From: Moringa oleifera
Lineage: Eukaryota; Streptophyta; Magnoliopsida; Brassicales; Moringaceae
Assembly: GCA_021397835.1 (NCBI GenBank)
Contig: JAJFZO010000902.1
Span: 220,001 to 284,000, forward strand
Direction of reading: 5' to 3'
DNA: 64,000 bases
Translations under genes and position numbers: made by a program
Notes under the pieces: model-generated
The model's input: only the letters and a program-made list of their open reading frames with translations
What the model was told of the DNA's origin: nothing
Databases searched by the model: none
Part shown: piece after piece, positions 48,578-61,981 of the stretch
Layout of the letters: the number at the start of each line of letters is the position of its first letter
How positions within the stretch are numbered: the stretch's first letter is position 1

Positions 48578-51500
48578 TCACATAACAGGCTTCAATACAT
48601 AAAGCTTGCATGCATGAGACTCCACCGTTGCCGACAGGTTTCCCACAAATTCTGCCTCCAGCGTCTTATGCTGCATCACGCAAACTTGATTAATATCATC
48701 GATGATTCCAAAGAAATTGAAAAGAAAGAACATAGAGCGTTATACCTCCCACAGATCTCTTGCTCGAACAAGAGTCGCAGCTGGGATTCCAATGTCATCC
48801 CAATTGGCTGTAATTAATATGCGACGAGGGCCTCTGTTGAGAAGGACTACAGCTACTCTATAACCAGAAAGGGGGCCTGCCCATATCTGTTGATCCAAAA
48901 ACACAAGTTATCATTGCTTGCTCGCCAAACGATCAACAATGTATCCAGAAATGGTATCCCAAGTTTTACCTCAGCATCTCCTTCCATCCTAACCTTCTTA
49001 GCTTGTACACCAAGCGGATCTGTTGCAGATGATCAACGTTAAAAGATAATAAGGTTACTCAAAACTGAGAAAATTGGGGCTTTTCAAAGAACTGATAGTT
49101 TGTGATATACCTTGGCTAACAGCAATAACCTCCTTATTGCTAAGGATCTCCATTGTCTCTTTTGTGAGATTCCTCAAATCACAACCCATTAGAAGAGGTG
49201 CCTGCAATACCAGTTCCGTGTAACTCAACAGGCTGCACAAAATATGACAGCTGATATTGACTGAATTACCTTGGAAATGGCCCATAAACTGAAGTGGACT
49301 ATATATTCATGTTTTGTCATCCCTCCATTTCCCACCTCAAGCATGTCCGGATCTATTCAAACAAAGAACAAATACTCCATTAAGCAATCAATTTTGCCGG
49401 AATTAATTTGATGAATCTTGTCATCAGTTCAGAATGCTACCATTCCAACCCCCCGGCCTTGCAAACTCAGCATATACTTCATTCATGTCTGCTCTAGAAA
49501 TCATACTGCCAGAAGAGCAAGAGATTTATAATTTATTCTTTCATATGAGAAACTAAAAGCATCAAAACACACTCTCTATACCTAAATTTTACCTTTCCCA
49601 TGTATCAGCTATGTCATTAGTTGTTCTCCAACTGTTTCCGACCCGGCCACCCCATAAGGCAGGGTGCATGTCTCCCCTGATAAAAATAGATAAATGGAAC
49701 AGATATCAAATGTAGATAAAGTTGAACGGTCGATTAGATAAGCTTAGATAACAAAGCTTAAGAGAATACCATTCGCATAGCGAGAAGAAGATTTGGCGGC
49801 CAGCTTTCATTAAAGCACGGGTCATGACAGGGTATCTAAATGAAGCATAATGATGTAACATTTTGTATTTATTAGATGGTCACATACAAAATGTCAAGTA
49901 CAGATGAGAAAAACAAGTAACTGATTGTGGATCTTTGGATAAAAATGAGTAGATTACCTAACAGTTGGCTTTGAGCCATCATTATTACAGTTATCGTACT
50001 TCAAATAATCAATGCCCTGCAAGGGGAGTTTCCATTTGGTATCCGATATGCTTAAATGTAGTTGGATATGAAGTAAGATATGGAACAAAATTATAACTGA
50101 AATCATACCCAAGAAGCAAATGTTTTGGCATCTTGTTCCTCGTGCCCAAGAGAACCAGGCATGGTTTTGCTGCAAGTAAAATACCTGCAAGGATCCTCAA
50201 AAGATGTATCCATCATATCGAATGCCATAATGACAAGGATCTATAAAGAAACAGCAGTCACTATGTATCGTGTATTCATTGACGAGGCATGATTGAACAT
50301 TACCCTGCATCTGAATAGATTCCAAGCTTAAGACCCTTGCTATGAACATAATCTGCCAGAGCTTTGATGCCAGATGGAAATGTTGATTTCTTAGCCACCA
50401 AATTACCCTGAATTTCAGTTGAAATCCTATAGTTAGTGAAATCCTACCCTTTCATGTCTCAAGCTTACCGATGTTAATATGTTTAATACAAGCCATAAAT
50501 TTTTCACAATGAAATAAAAAGAACAAGGAAATTACCTTATCATCACGATTAAGCTCAGCCCAGCAATCATCTAAGAAAGCAAAGATGTTATTTGGTTAAT
50601 CTTACCCCATTGTGGCTGTAAAAGGTAACTTAAACAGAGAATAAAGAACACGATGGCAACCTACCTATGTTAATATAGGTATACCCGAGCTTAGACAGAC
50701 CAGTAGAAACCAGAGCATCAGCTGTCAAATCAAGCAGACAAGATTATTCAAGTACTAAACATTAGCACTAAGGGAGGTACCTAAAGATCAAAAACTGCTT
50801 TATTAGTATGAGGACTCCTGATAAACTGCTAGCAAATATTAATATAAAAGGAATTCTTAAAGAGGAAAGAACACCCATCCAACAGTTATGGGTGCATATA
50901 CATTCATTTATGATTACTAAGCTATGGGAAGTGAGATTTCCACAAAGAAATGCATCACATAGGGCACTATATATTTAGAAGAAAAGAAGGAATCAGAGTA
51001 ATAACTCACCAGTTTCTCTGATTATTTTCTCATCAATTTGGCAGTTGAAATGATTCCAACTGTTCCACCTACAACCAAAGAAGGGACCTGCTTAGAAATG
51101 TCCTACATGATCAGGTAAGAGAAAGAAAAAGAAACCCATAATCCCCAAAACTGGAGTTTAACATGATTTAACCATACAAATCGCAACTCTTATGACGCTC
51201 TGAGGACACATTAGTCAGCAAAAGTCATCACAGAAAACTAGCAAAAGGAATCTATTTTCTTTTCCTTTTTCAAAGGAAAAGGTGAGATAAATTTCAATCT
51301 CAAATTTACCTTCTACAAAATTCCACAAAAAGTATCGGTGTCTATTAAAGAAATGAACCTTTTCTTCGTAAAATAAGGGAATCAACAGTTTCAGAGAAAC
51401 TACAATTAGCCACATACAGAGAAGAGAGATTAAAGCAACCCACAGAATAGAAAGTATATATTAGTAATGTACAAGGGCAAGCACGAGACTGTCGTTATCA

Positions 51501-51929
51501 GCATCAAATAATGCTCTCCAGAACAGACAGCCAAGACTTTATTAGGTTCAGCCACAAACTATTTGGACAAAGAACAAAAAAGCAGACACTGATCTGATCT
51601 ACCCATAACCAGTAAACACGTGACGACTTACCATTCCATGTTCCTGGATTGGTTAACCAGAGTGATCAATAACAACTGAAAGAGAGGAATTTACAAACAC
51701 ACGGCACACATAAACAGGCATACACACAAATAAAGAGAAATATGGCGCGTGAGTATTATACGCACCCCATAGGAGGAGTCGCGCCAAGACCATTGCTAAG
51801 CAGGTTTCGCCGGTACTGCTCACCCTCCATTATCTTGGCCGCTCTTGACGAGACAACACCGACCACCATCGAAGGCAACAATAAGCCATTAAGCATCACC
51901 AGCAAAATCACATACCTTCCCTTCTCCAT
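48578..51929 (-). CDS. Alpha-galactosidase, GH27, 408 aa (AGAL2-like)
   Basis: Fifteen exons: 51929-51766, 51068-51010, 50721-50665, 50570-50536, 50407-50304, 50184-50109, 50016-49958, 49835-49770, 49676-49593, 49505-49441, 49352-49270, 49201-49111, 49019-48970, 48886-48746, 48670-48578. They sum to 1227 nt. The role is as for its neighbour: release of terminal alpha-galactose. A hydrophobic N-terminus ([20 protein letters not shown]) is a likely signal peptide. Motifs: [36 protein letters not shown] with nucleophile Asp173, NSWRTTNDI with acid/base Asp228. [20 protein letters not shown] replaces the YAGPGGW of the neighbour and matches what I recall of Arabidopsis AGAL2. The C-terminus is [10 protein letters not shown]. 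The start at 51929 is the only ATG upstream of the signal; the codon further up is GTG. Confidence 0.95.
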
Positions 51930-52021
51930 TTCGCCTCCCACTATGACTCACTCTACTACTTAGTCTATGAAGTGAGAACGAGAAGGATAAGACAGATGGA
52001 ACACAGCGACATAAAATGGTG

Positions 52022-52029
52022 TATATATA
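52022..52029 (-). promoter_or_regulatory. Putative TATA box of the AGAL2-like gene
   Basis: On the minus strand the sequence is CTATATATACACC, followed by a leader that reaches the ATG about 95 bp downstream. A CT-rich stretch (52030-52050) lies just upstream. Placement relative to the ATG is typical of a plant TATA promoter; the transcription start is inferred, not seen. Confidence 0.6.
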
Positions 52030-52988
52030 GAGAGAGTAGAGAGAGAGTGATGAGTGTTTACGCCTCTTGGTGTGCCCTATCTGTGATACCCATTTTGCCC
52101 CTTTTCTTCGCGGCTTTGATCCCTTTTAATAGCATTTGTTCGTTGTTTTTGTTTATCGTAAACCCTTTCGGGGATCACGGTCGGTCTCTTCGGATTACCG
52201 TAAAATGGAAAACAACCCCCGAGGGCCTCCACAAATCTGCTTTCCATTAAACTTTTCGGTATCTGTAGTATTTGGTATCTTTGATTTCCTCCATTTTTGC
52301 TGAATAAAGCAATAACCCTGCTTACATAATGTAAAAAGATCTACGATAAAGCAATAACAACATTATTATTAGTAGACAGCTGTGGATCCATGCATGTCAT
52401 CGAACATCTTGTATTGGATACGTGTTGTCTGAATTTTTTTGGAAAGATGTTCTATCTTCTGTCTTGCTATCTAGCGAAAGCGGTAATAAAAGGCCAAAAA
52501 TCGCTTCAAAGGGCACCCAGCAAACAGTCACGAAAGCACCGACTACTGATGCCGGCCCAGAATCAGTGAAAGCCATATATATAATGAAGCCGTAAAATTT
52601 TTCCAATTCTGTGAAGTATCTAGAGCCAATGATGTCAAGGTGGTTTTGCTAAGTACACACTTCAATGCATTACAGTGAGTGGCCTGCTGCAATATTCATT
52701 CTGAACTTTCCTGTTTTTCTTTTCATTGTAATTGATTAATGAGGTAAGTAAGCCGCAAATTGAGAATTTTCCTCTGTCTTCTAGACTACTTAAGCCGACC
52801 AACTTTCATGTCTAAAGTTATACAGCTCACGAACTTTGCTTCATAAAGTTAATTTGTAACTCTTACAACACTTTAAATTCTCTGTTTCTTTACATGATTG
52901 TCCATATGTGGCAAAAATATCTCCAATTTCTTATCGGTAATGTTAGGGTAATTGCATTTTTGGTGCATATATTATTATTATATAGGAA

Positions 52989-52990
<2 letters not shown>

Positions 52991-53019
<29 letters not shown>
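52991..53019. repeat. (TA)n microsatellite
   Basis: About 14 uninterrupted TA units in intergenic DNA. Confidence 0.95.
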
Positions 53020-53023
<4 letters not shown>

Positions 53024-53329
53024 GGATAAGATTAAGATTTAAGAAAGAAGGGATACCATTAGATATGGCTCAACCAGTTATTTTGATGTGATACAGTTGA
53101 AAGGGGCACAAAGATAAACTTCATCTTATTGGCATATACATGGTTAAAAAGAAAGAGAAGATGCCATTTTGTTAAACCCTCATGTATCATCATCATGGTT
53201 GGTAGGGTTTGATGGGTATTCATATTTTCTCAGAATGAGTAGGAAAAGCGAAAAATTAGGGGAATAATCTGTTCTTGGGCCTCCTCACAACAAGGAAGGC
53301 CTTCATTATTGTTATCTGTCATGAGCAGT

Positions 53330-53461
53330 TTTAACCATTGATATGGATGATGCCAGTTCACTATGTCATTTATGACGATTTTAACCATTGGTATGGATGA
53401 TGCCAGTTCAAGATGTCATTTATGACTATTTTAACCACTGGTAGTATTGATAATGCCAATT
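53330..53461. repeat. 50-bp tandem repeat, ~2.7 copies
   Basis: The motif TTTTAACCATTGRTATGGAT, continued by GATGCCAGTTCA and ATGTCATTTATGAC, recurs with a period of 50 bp (GATGCCAGTTCA at about 53349 and 53399, then a diverged third copy near 53449). No coding potential. Confidence 0.85.
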
Positions 53462-54267
53462 ACATATATGCATGTATGGAAAGCTTGTTTCCTATAAAAG
53501 AGGTAACCATCCAACACAAAGAATCTAACAATCTTATCTTTCCTTAACAATGTGATACAAAGTCAAGATCGATTCACAATTATCCCACCCCTTTTCTTCT
53601 TGATTGCTAAAGATTTGGCTAAGTTTAGAATTTTATTGTGAGTTAAAATTTCATTAATTTTATATGAAGGCTAAAGTCCCCTTTACTCTCTCAAGTTTGT
53701 CATTTCACAACAACAAATCATGTGTGCCTACAAATCTGCATAATTTAGTGTTACCCAAACAATTCTACATGTGTAATCCAAACCAAATATCTGTTTTATG
53801 CAATATAATTGGTTGTCATAAAAGTTCGTAAGTTGTTTTGAAAGACAAAAATATGCTTTTACTGTTTGATTTAGGTTTATTATATACATATTTTTGAGAG
53901 AATGGACGGGTCTACTCACAAATCTAAATTCAATCCCATTTGTGTGGCAGATCAAGTCATTCAATCAAACTCAACTGTAAGAGAAAACGATTTGGCTTCG
54001 ATCAAATCACATAGTTATAAACAATGATCAATTTTCTGGACTTGGATTAGATGGTAAGGTCGGCCTAGGCTTTTTAAAGCCTATTCTTTTTAAGGTTTAA
54101 TGCAAAATTCAAAGGGGATTTCATAAAATATAAACTTCGTATATACATTTAATATAATTTAAATAAAATTTTAAAATTAAGTAAAACGTTTACATCTAAT
54201 TTTTTAATATAACTCAAAAAATTATATAAATATATAAAAATATATACAAAAGTTTAAATGAAATCAT

Positions 54268-56040
54268 CACTATAAAAAATTAAAATTTAGTGATGCAAAA
54301 TTTTTAAAAATTTATTACTGAATATTTTAGGAATGGATTAATGTCAAAAAAATTAATTGCTAAAAACTTTATTGCGTAACAATCTAGTGGCTAATTTTGA
54401 AATTCGTCATTAAAATAACAACGAAATGAAATTTGTTGTTAAATTTAATTACGGACATGATTGTTATTGGAATGTTGGAGCGATGATGATAAATACAAAA
54501 AAATAATGATGGATCGACAATGAGTGAAGGTTGCTGTTAATTTTGAAGAAACCAAAATCACCTTGCTATCGTTATATTTTGTATTAAATTAAAAATAATG
54601 ATTCGATTTAATTTAATTTTTTAATAACGTTTATAAATAAATTAAAAATGTAAATTAAATTCAATCTAAATTAATATATATATATATATACATACATATC
54701 AAAAATTAGTACATAATATTCTATTATTCGAATTAAGTAGCACACGTATATGTAAAAAAAATAATCTACATCAAGATGATGGTGCAAATAGTTAAGAGGC
54801 ATATCACTTATGAATAACACCTCTATTTGACGAAAGCATTCTTTAAAGAGCCTGCAATCAATCTCCCTCTCTCTATGCTCCTCATTTAAGCATTCCTCCG
54901 TTGTATTACGTTCCACTTGTAAATGCTCAAACTGCTCCTCCATACCTTGACTTTCTCATTTTGCATCTCTAATTGAAAGCACAAATCATGCATAACTGTA
55001 TTATCAGTAGATCGTCCATTACTAGAACTACTGCCTGAATAATAGGAGTGTGCCTACACACCTAGTCCACACAAGTGATGCTTTTTCTCTTCACTTACTA
55101 TCTCACAGTAAAACTTATTGTACTCTATTATAAGAGTTATAATAAATCTTTCTTATAGCTAAAAAGTTGCGGCAACTAACTCTCAAAGCATTCCTTAAAA
55201 AAAAAAAATTATGTTAAATAATTTATAATGTTAATCACATCATTTAAAAAGTACGATAGAGATTATTCATTAAGTCTTGAAAATGCAAAATTATAATAAC
55301 TTGCTTGGACCGTGCATCGTCAAACTCATTAGGATTAAATTTTTTTCCTATGAGTGCGTCTAAAAAGTTTCATAAGAGTTGACTCTTGATTTAACTCCTT
55401 TGCTTACAAATTAAAATATAATAATACATTATATTAACAAGATAATATATCATTATGAATAAAATTTAAATAAATTAAATTTTGTAAGCACCAAACATCG
55501 AAAATACTTGTGCTAAGAACACGAATTTGTAAAGTCTCAAGATGGATGAGACTTACGTCTACAGGTCTCGCTCCATCAATTTTTAGAAACCCTCTTACAT
55601 TTCTTCTTGTACTGTGATGATTCCGCTCTTCTTAGCGCTGTTGTCATTTGTCATTTAAGACCATTTTTGTGAAAGCTTAATAGTATCCAATTAGAAAAAA
55701 AAAAAAAAAAACCAAAACACCACAGCATATTAATAAACATTATGAAAATCATGGCATAAGTACCCAAAAAAAAAAAAAAAATTATGCACACTTATATGTT
55801 ATTCTCTGCATAAATATGATGTTTACCAATCCTCTCCACACTTAATAAGGAAAACATCCTTGTAGTAGTAGCAAATCTTGATCTTGATGAGCTTGAAGCG
55901 TAACTGGCAAAGCCTTCTAGCGGCACAAATGCTTGCTGGGTTGCTGGTGTAACTGCAACAGCTTCTTCATCTACTAGGCTCTGATAAAGAGATGTTCCTC
56001 TTTCTTCGAAATCAGCTCGCCGCTCTTGTACTCTCATCTA
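54268..56040 (-). mobile_element. CACTA (En/Spm) relic with transposase_24-like fragments
   Basis: CACTATAAAAAATT at 54268 resembles a CACTA terminus, and the following 250 bp has the TTAGTGATG-type subterminal character. Minus-strand frames give MEEQFEHLQVERNTTEE at 54940-54880, typical of the C-terminal coiled part of plant Ptta/En/Spm proteins. Further pieces lie near 55300-55650 in several frames. MRVQERRADFEERGTSLYQ (56037-55980) may belong to the same protein. The right terminus was not found. Coding pieces are broken, so the element is inactive. It is unrelated in terminus sequence to the element ending at 13850. Confidence 0.5.
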
Positions 56041-56957
56041 ATTACCTAATAAAGTTATTTTATAATAAATTTTAATTTATAATTTTTTTTATGTATATAA
56101 AAAATATTTAAATTATCATCATTAAAAAATATAAAAATTTTTAAATAATAAAAATATACTATTAAAATTTTAAAAATATTCAAAAAAATGATTGATTAAT
56201 TTTAATTTTTTTTTAAATTTAAAATATAAAATTAAAAAATATAAAATTTATTTAAATAATTTTGACCATTTTAATAAAAAAATTAATTTTTTATAACTAT
56301 TTTAAATCACAAAATCTATAAATAAAAAATTTGTTTTAAAAATTTGAATTTGATTAAAAAATAAAATTTTAAATTTTAAATAATATTTATTTTAAATAAA
56401 ATTATTTATTATATTAATTTATATAAAATTTATAAAATCATATCATTTAAAATCCAATAAAATAATTCATCAATACCAACATAATCCGACATCCGACAAT
56501 TAAAACTCATAAACCGTATATTTTTCAAATATACGATCCAACACAACTCATTACTATATCCATCTAATTAAATTTGAACTATGATTTCACATACCAAACC
56601 GACTCAAGACACCTTGACAGCTGGGTGTGCTTTTAATTGAGCAGTAAGATGAAAACAATCCACTAGGATCAAACTGAACAACCGATACCAGACATTCTAT
56701 CAGGGAATGCTGGTTATTATTCCCATACCAGGCCATAATCATCTCAAATGTGCCATTAACATTAGCTAACAAGAACCAGGAGAAAGGTGGATCAAGAAAA
56801 CCCCGTAACACATCCCAAGATGTACTGAAAGTAGCTAAATCTGGTACTACTGATAATAATATTATAAGCACAAAACAAATCCTCAAAGCACAACCTGAGT
56901 TCAACTCTGTTGCCATTGCCTTCGGGATCCAATCAAAATACTTGGGCATGCTTTCCT
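56041..56957. other. AT-rich intergenic DNA and 3' UTR of the pyruvate kinase gene
   Basis: 56041-56560 is extremely AT-rich with nothing recognised. About 56590-56957 is less AT-rich and directly follows the pyruvate kinase stop codon, so it is probably its 3' UTR. A 124-codon open frame there overlaps the stop codon but resembles no protein I know. Confidence 0.55.
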
Positions 56958-58028
56958 TCATTTCACCATGCAGATCTTAATAACAGAGGCAGCTCCAATC
57001 CGATGAAGTGCAACAACAGCATCACCTGGTTTGCACAAGCCCTTCTCCGTTGCTGACTTCAGAGCAGCTTCCAAAATCACCTCAGTAGACTCTGCATCAG
57101 TAGCCTTAGCAGATCCTTCAGCCAGAATGGGAATCAAACCCCTGTATATCAGACTATGCCTAGCCGGTGTCTCATCACTGCAGGACCAATCAAATGAATC
57201 AGTTGTCAGGACTGGGACAACTACAGAGAGGATAGGAACAGCTGGTCTGTACTTGGCCACCAATTTGGCTGTGGTGCCACCACGAGTCATCACAACAATC
57301 AGTTTTGCTTTAGCCTTGTTGGCTGTACGTACAGCTGAGGATGCAAGGCTCTCCAATGGGCTCATAGGAAGTGGAGTAGATCTTATCATCTCCTTAAAGA
57401 CAGCGCCATAGTCGAGGGAGGATTCAGCTTCAATACAGATTCGTGCCATGATCTTGACAGCAAGCTCTGGATATGCCCCAGCAGCACTCTCACCACTAAG
57501 CATGACACAATCGGTGCCATCAAGGACAGCATTAGCAACATCAGTAGCTTCAGCACGTGTTGGTCGAGGAGACTTGATCATGGACTCAAGCATTTGAGTG
57601 GCAGTGACCACGGGCTTGCCAGCAAGATTACACTTGTAAATCATCATCTTTTGTGCCAAGAAGATCTTCTCGACGGGAATCTCCATTCCGAGATCACCAC
57701 GGGCAACCATGAAAGCATCGGTCTCACGCAGGATCTCATCAAAGTTAATAACTCCTTCCTGGTTCTCAACCTATAAGAAAAATATTCAAAACGAGCAAAT
57801 CAATTACTTACCAACCAACAAAAACAAAACAAACAAATATACGTACCATAGAAGATGTATCGCTAAAATAATTCCTCAGAAAAGGGGCATTTGAGAACCA
57901 GGATTGCAATAAAGCTCATTGAAAATTAAGATGTACACCATAATGTGAATGCATAAAGACATGCATGCTGAAGCAAAGTTCACATAGATATACATGCAAA
58001 CACGCACATGCATACATACATACATACA

Positions 58029-58095
<67 letters not shown>

Positions 58096-61000
58096 TGAGG
58101 ACAGCAGCGATCACTAACATAAATAAGAAACGCTGCCTGCTTATGTTCCTTATCAGCAAGTGATGCACATAAACACTTTAACCGACATACTACCATATAG
58201 ATCAATGAAAGCCAAGAATGATACTCTTTAATGCTTTCATGTCTTCTATGATGACAGAAACGCCCACTCATTTTGAGCAGAACAACAAATAATAGTAGTG
58301 CCAGGACAACTAAGCATTGGAATAAATGATTTTATTTTTTTTCCGAGCAGAGTATTGGAATAAATGACATACCTTTGACATCAACATTATACCCTTGGCA
58401 TGGGAACCAAGGACCTTCCGCACATTAACAAGATCTGAGCCTTTGCGTACAAATGAAAGAGCAATCATATCAATATTGTTTGGAACACCCCAATTCAAGA
58501 TATCCTCCTTATCCTTCTCCGTGAGTGTAGGAAGATCCACCACAACACCAGGCAAATTGACATTCTTTCTTTCACCAATCATTGCAGTGTTCTCACAGCG
58601 GCATTTCACTGTTCCAGATTCAGGGTGACAGGACAAGACAGTGAGGGAGATAGTGCCATCTGCACACAAAATGATATTCCCAGGCTTCACATCCACAGGG
58701 AGCTTTTTGTAGCTCATGGAAATCATTTTGTCATCGCCTTTGATGTCATAATCAGTGGTTATAGTAATTTCTTGGCCTTCCTTAAGCTGAATAGGTTTAC
58801 CATCCTTTAGGAAACCAGTTCGAATCTCAGGTCCCTGCAACAAAAACAGAGGAATGCATTACACGGTAGAACAGTAACTGAAAACGACTTCAAGCAAATT
58901 AAGACAGAAATCACAAGCACATATTGAATAAAAAGAAAACCAAAATGAAAAACTAGCATGTGATCAGCATGCTCTATTCTTAAGTTTATTGCATTACTTA
59001 GGAAGAAGACAAAAATATGGGATATGTAAGTCTGGAAGGCCAAAAATGGCTTAATATGCATTGGTCCTTCCGTCACCTTGGCAAAACTGATATGGAGAGA
59101 TGAAGATTGATCATCGAAATTTATATCTACCAACTGCAGGCCCCTTTTTCCCTCCAGTTCTCGAAACAAATCTCAATAAAATCTGACGGTATTTCAAACA
59201 AATATGTTATGGGGAAGAAGAAAACAAAAGTCACATGGAAAAATTGAAACATTCTGCGTCAAATTCAAATTTGTCAATTATGCATATCATAGATCCATTT
59301 ATATGCATGCATCATAACAACTATGATACATATAAAGGGACTTCAACACCACCATTGATGACAATATTAACAAGAAAAAAATTCACAATGACCAATTATA
59401 TCGCATTGGGTACCACCATAAACAACATTAATGTTTAGCAAAAAATTAATGCAAGTTTTCATTTTAGTTGATCATAATATAGTGTTCACTGCATTGCACT
59501 AGTAGGGGCAAAAATTTCAAAACTCCATCAAACTTTAGTTATTTCAAACTTACTATTAACAAGAGGGCTGATAAAGCTTTTTTTAGAGAACGAAAGCACA
59601 TGGCAATGAAAAATTCCAAATCTAAGCATGTCGACATATGTAAACTTGACCATTGGAAATCCATCAAACTTTCGCGTTTTAAAATATTAATTTCTTTTAT
59701 CAGTGAAATAAATAATTTTTTCTTTTGTTTCATCCATAAAAAAAGCCAACAATTAAAATTAAGAGCTCTAGTGCATCATTGACAAGATGATAGATTAAGA
59801 ACTTGAGTAACAGTTTTCTCTTAAGAACTACTGAAAATGTATTACAATCAATTAATTACCATGTACTTAAGACAATTATTGAAAGAATAAAAGTGAGCAT
59901 GCACTAAGATGTTCGAGGCACACCATCCACAAATTAGAAGACAAGAGACACCTCTCAAAAATTTATCACACATATCCACAATGAAATTGCAATGCCATGT
60001 GTATCAAGTCCTAAGTTATATTAACTTAAATCTTTCTATCTCTATTTTCGTATCTGATCACTTAGCACTTACTATTGCAACCTGTAGATGCAATTAAGCT
60101 TTTTTATGAGTTTTTCTTTTAATCTTACAAACTAGAAAATAACTAAACAATTTTGTTAGTACTCTCTTAATTACTTGATTTCCTTATTATTTTCCAGCTG
60201 AATGTTCTCAATGGCAACCTTCCCAAAGAGAAGTTGATATAGCAATCGCAGTCCCATAGTAGTTTGTTTTAATCTACAGTAACTTTTCAAGGTGACAACT
60301 AGTCAACTAGACCAAGGATATTTTGAGGTTTGCAAGGTCAGGAAGTAAAGTGAGAACTGTTGAGACAAAATGATTTGACTGGAAAGAATTAGAATGAAAG
60401 TGGATGGATACCACAAAAAACAGGGTCACAGCAGTAACCAACAGTATTTCCAAATTTCCCTTTTTTTGGGGTGAAAAGAATCACATTCTTTTCTTTTGTG
60501 AAGTTAAGAAATCTATATAAGCAAAACCAAATTATTCTATTTATCTTCTAGTTTGTAACACATGAGATATCCCATCTAGCATAGGATACTATTTGCTAGC
60601 AATAAAAAAATCACATACAAAAGAGCAGCAATAAAGCAAAATAGAGAGGCAGAGCTAGGGCGAAAAGACATTCACAACCCTACCATAGCCATTGTGATTC
60701 TTCAATGACTAGTATTTCAAACAGAAACAAAGTCCATTTAGCAATGAAGGTTTCCCATAAGGTGAATGCAAATTTTCACAATCAAGGAAACAGAGATCAT
60801 TTTTATATGTCCTTGCAATGATGATGTCTGACCAGGATCATAAAACAAGGATAACAACAACTACATAAAGCCAAACACATTTTTTGATTTAGAAGACCCA
60901 CAATGAGCACAGAGAAACTCATAAAAAGAAAAAGGACACAGGCTATTTTTAAGGAGAGAAGAAGACAGTTTAAGGGCTTGGATTCATAGATATGACAGTA

Positions 61001-61981
61001 ATGCATTATACAATGGAAGTTCCAAGTGTACAAAGATGCTTGCTGGTGTAGCTACAGTTAGATTTTTTTTGTAAAGGCTCTTGTTAAGTGTCACCTTAGT
61101 TTTCTTCTGGAATTCATATTTAAGCTACCAGCAAATAGATAACTGCAGTCAACATGTGACATTTTCCACAAAAATTAGCCGCAAGATCATCATTCCTTTC
61201 TGACATGACAAGCAATCATTTCAGGCACCTGCCCATCATGTAAGCTTGATGAAGCAAAATGATAAAACACTAACCTTGGTTCAAACATGGTCTAAGGAAT
61301 CTACAACGAAGATTACAGACTTGCACAAAAAACAGTTCATATGCATGTTTAGTATGAGCAAGTTTCAGGAATATGGGTTGCTTTCCTCACCAGCACTTCA
61401 AACATCATCCAAGTATTTTAGTAAGAAGAAACCCTTTTTTCCTTTTTTCTTTCTCCTCTCTTCCCAATCAACCCTCTCATTACTGTTTTTGAATCTAATA
61501 CTGAAAGCATCAACATCTGACAGATTTGTTGGATCAAAAACAAATAGAATCTCCTGACATAATTAATGGTTTTGATTTTAGTTAAGAATAACAGTTAATA
61601 TTCATCAATCATGAGAAGAACGACACTATGTTAAATGCTTTGCATATGAAAGGGATCAAAGAGCGTCAAGTGAATAACAACTAGAAAGCATAATAGGAGA
61701 AGTCAGAGATTGAATAAGAAAACCTTGGTGTCAAGCATGACAGCACAGAGGATCTGGGTGTTTTGCATTGCGATACGGAGGTTGTCGAGGGTTTCCTGAT
61801 GATACTCGTGACTGCCGTGAGAGAAGTTGAAGCGGGCAACGTTCATACCGGCCCTGAGAAGCTTCTCCAGCGTCGGCACAGACCGTGAAGCCGGGCCCAG
61901 TGTGCATACGATCTTAGTCTTAGGGACGCGCCCATTGTTCGGAAGTTCCTTCAAGATACCATCTGTGTCTAGGTTCGCCAT
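56958..61981 (-). CDS. Pyruvate kinase, cytosolic, 510 aa
   Basis: Exons: 61981-61724, 58834-58373, 57770-56958. They sum to 1533 nt with phase-0 introns. It catalyses phosphoenolpyruvate + ADP to pyruvate + ATP, the last step of glycolysis. The start MANLDTDGILKELPNNGR has no transit peptide, and the 510-residue length is usual for the plant cytosolic isoform. Motifs: KTKIVCTLGPASR, GMNVARFNFSHGSHEYH (about residues 45-61), MLDTKGPEIRTG (82-93), then NIDMIALSFVRKGSDL. ARGDLGMEIP lies at 263-272, with the metal-binding acids, followed by TQMLESMIKSPRPTRAEATD and MLSGESAAGAYP. The end is VIKICMVK. No key residue is missing and no frame defect was found. Intron 1 is 2.9 kb, and intron 2 contains a TA/GA microsatellite. 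Confidence 0.96.
58031..58094. repeat. Compound (TA)n(GA)n microsatellite in pyruvate kinase intron 2
   Basis: About 20 TA units are followed by about 11 GA units, inside the intron spanning 57771-58372. Confidence 0.95.

Larger units (their letters stand above)
51930..54267. other. Upstream region of the second galactosidase gene and intergenic DNA
   Basis: The first ~100 bases hold the leader and TATA box of the minus-strand gene. The rest is intergenic, with two short tandem repeats listed separately. A 69-codon minus-strand frame at 52397-52606 has a hydrophobic stretch but was not recognised. Confidence 0.5.

Noticed and set aside
56587..56961. 124-codon minus-strand frame overlapping the pyruvate kinase stop codon
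   Set aside because: It lies in the probable 3' UTR, resembles no known domain and is a plausible chance frame.
57876..58271. Frame reading through the TA/GA microsatellite
   Set aside because: It is in pyruvate kinase intron 2 and consists largely of IY, CMYV and SL repeats from the microsatellite.
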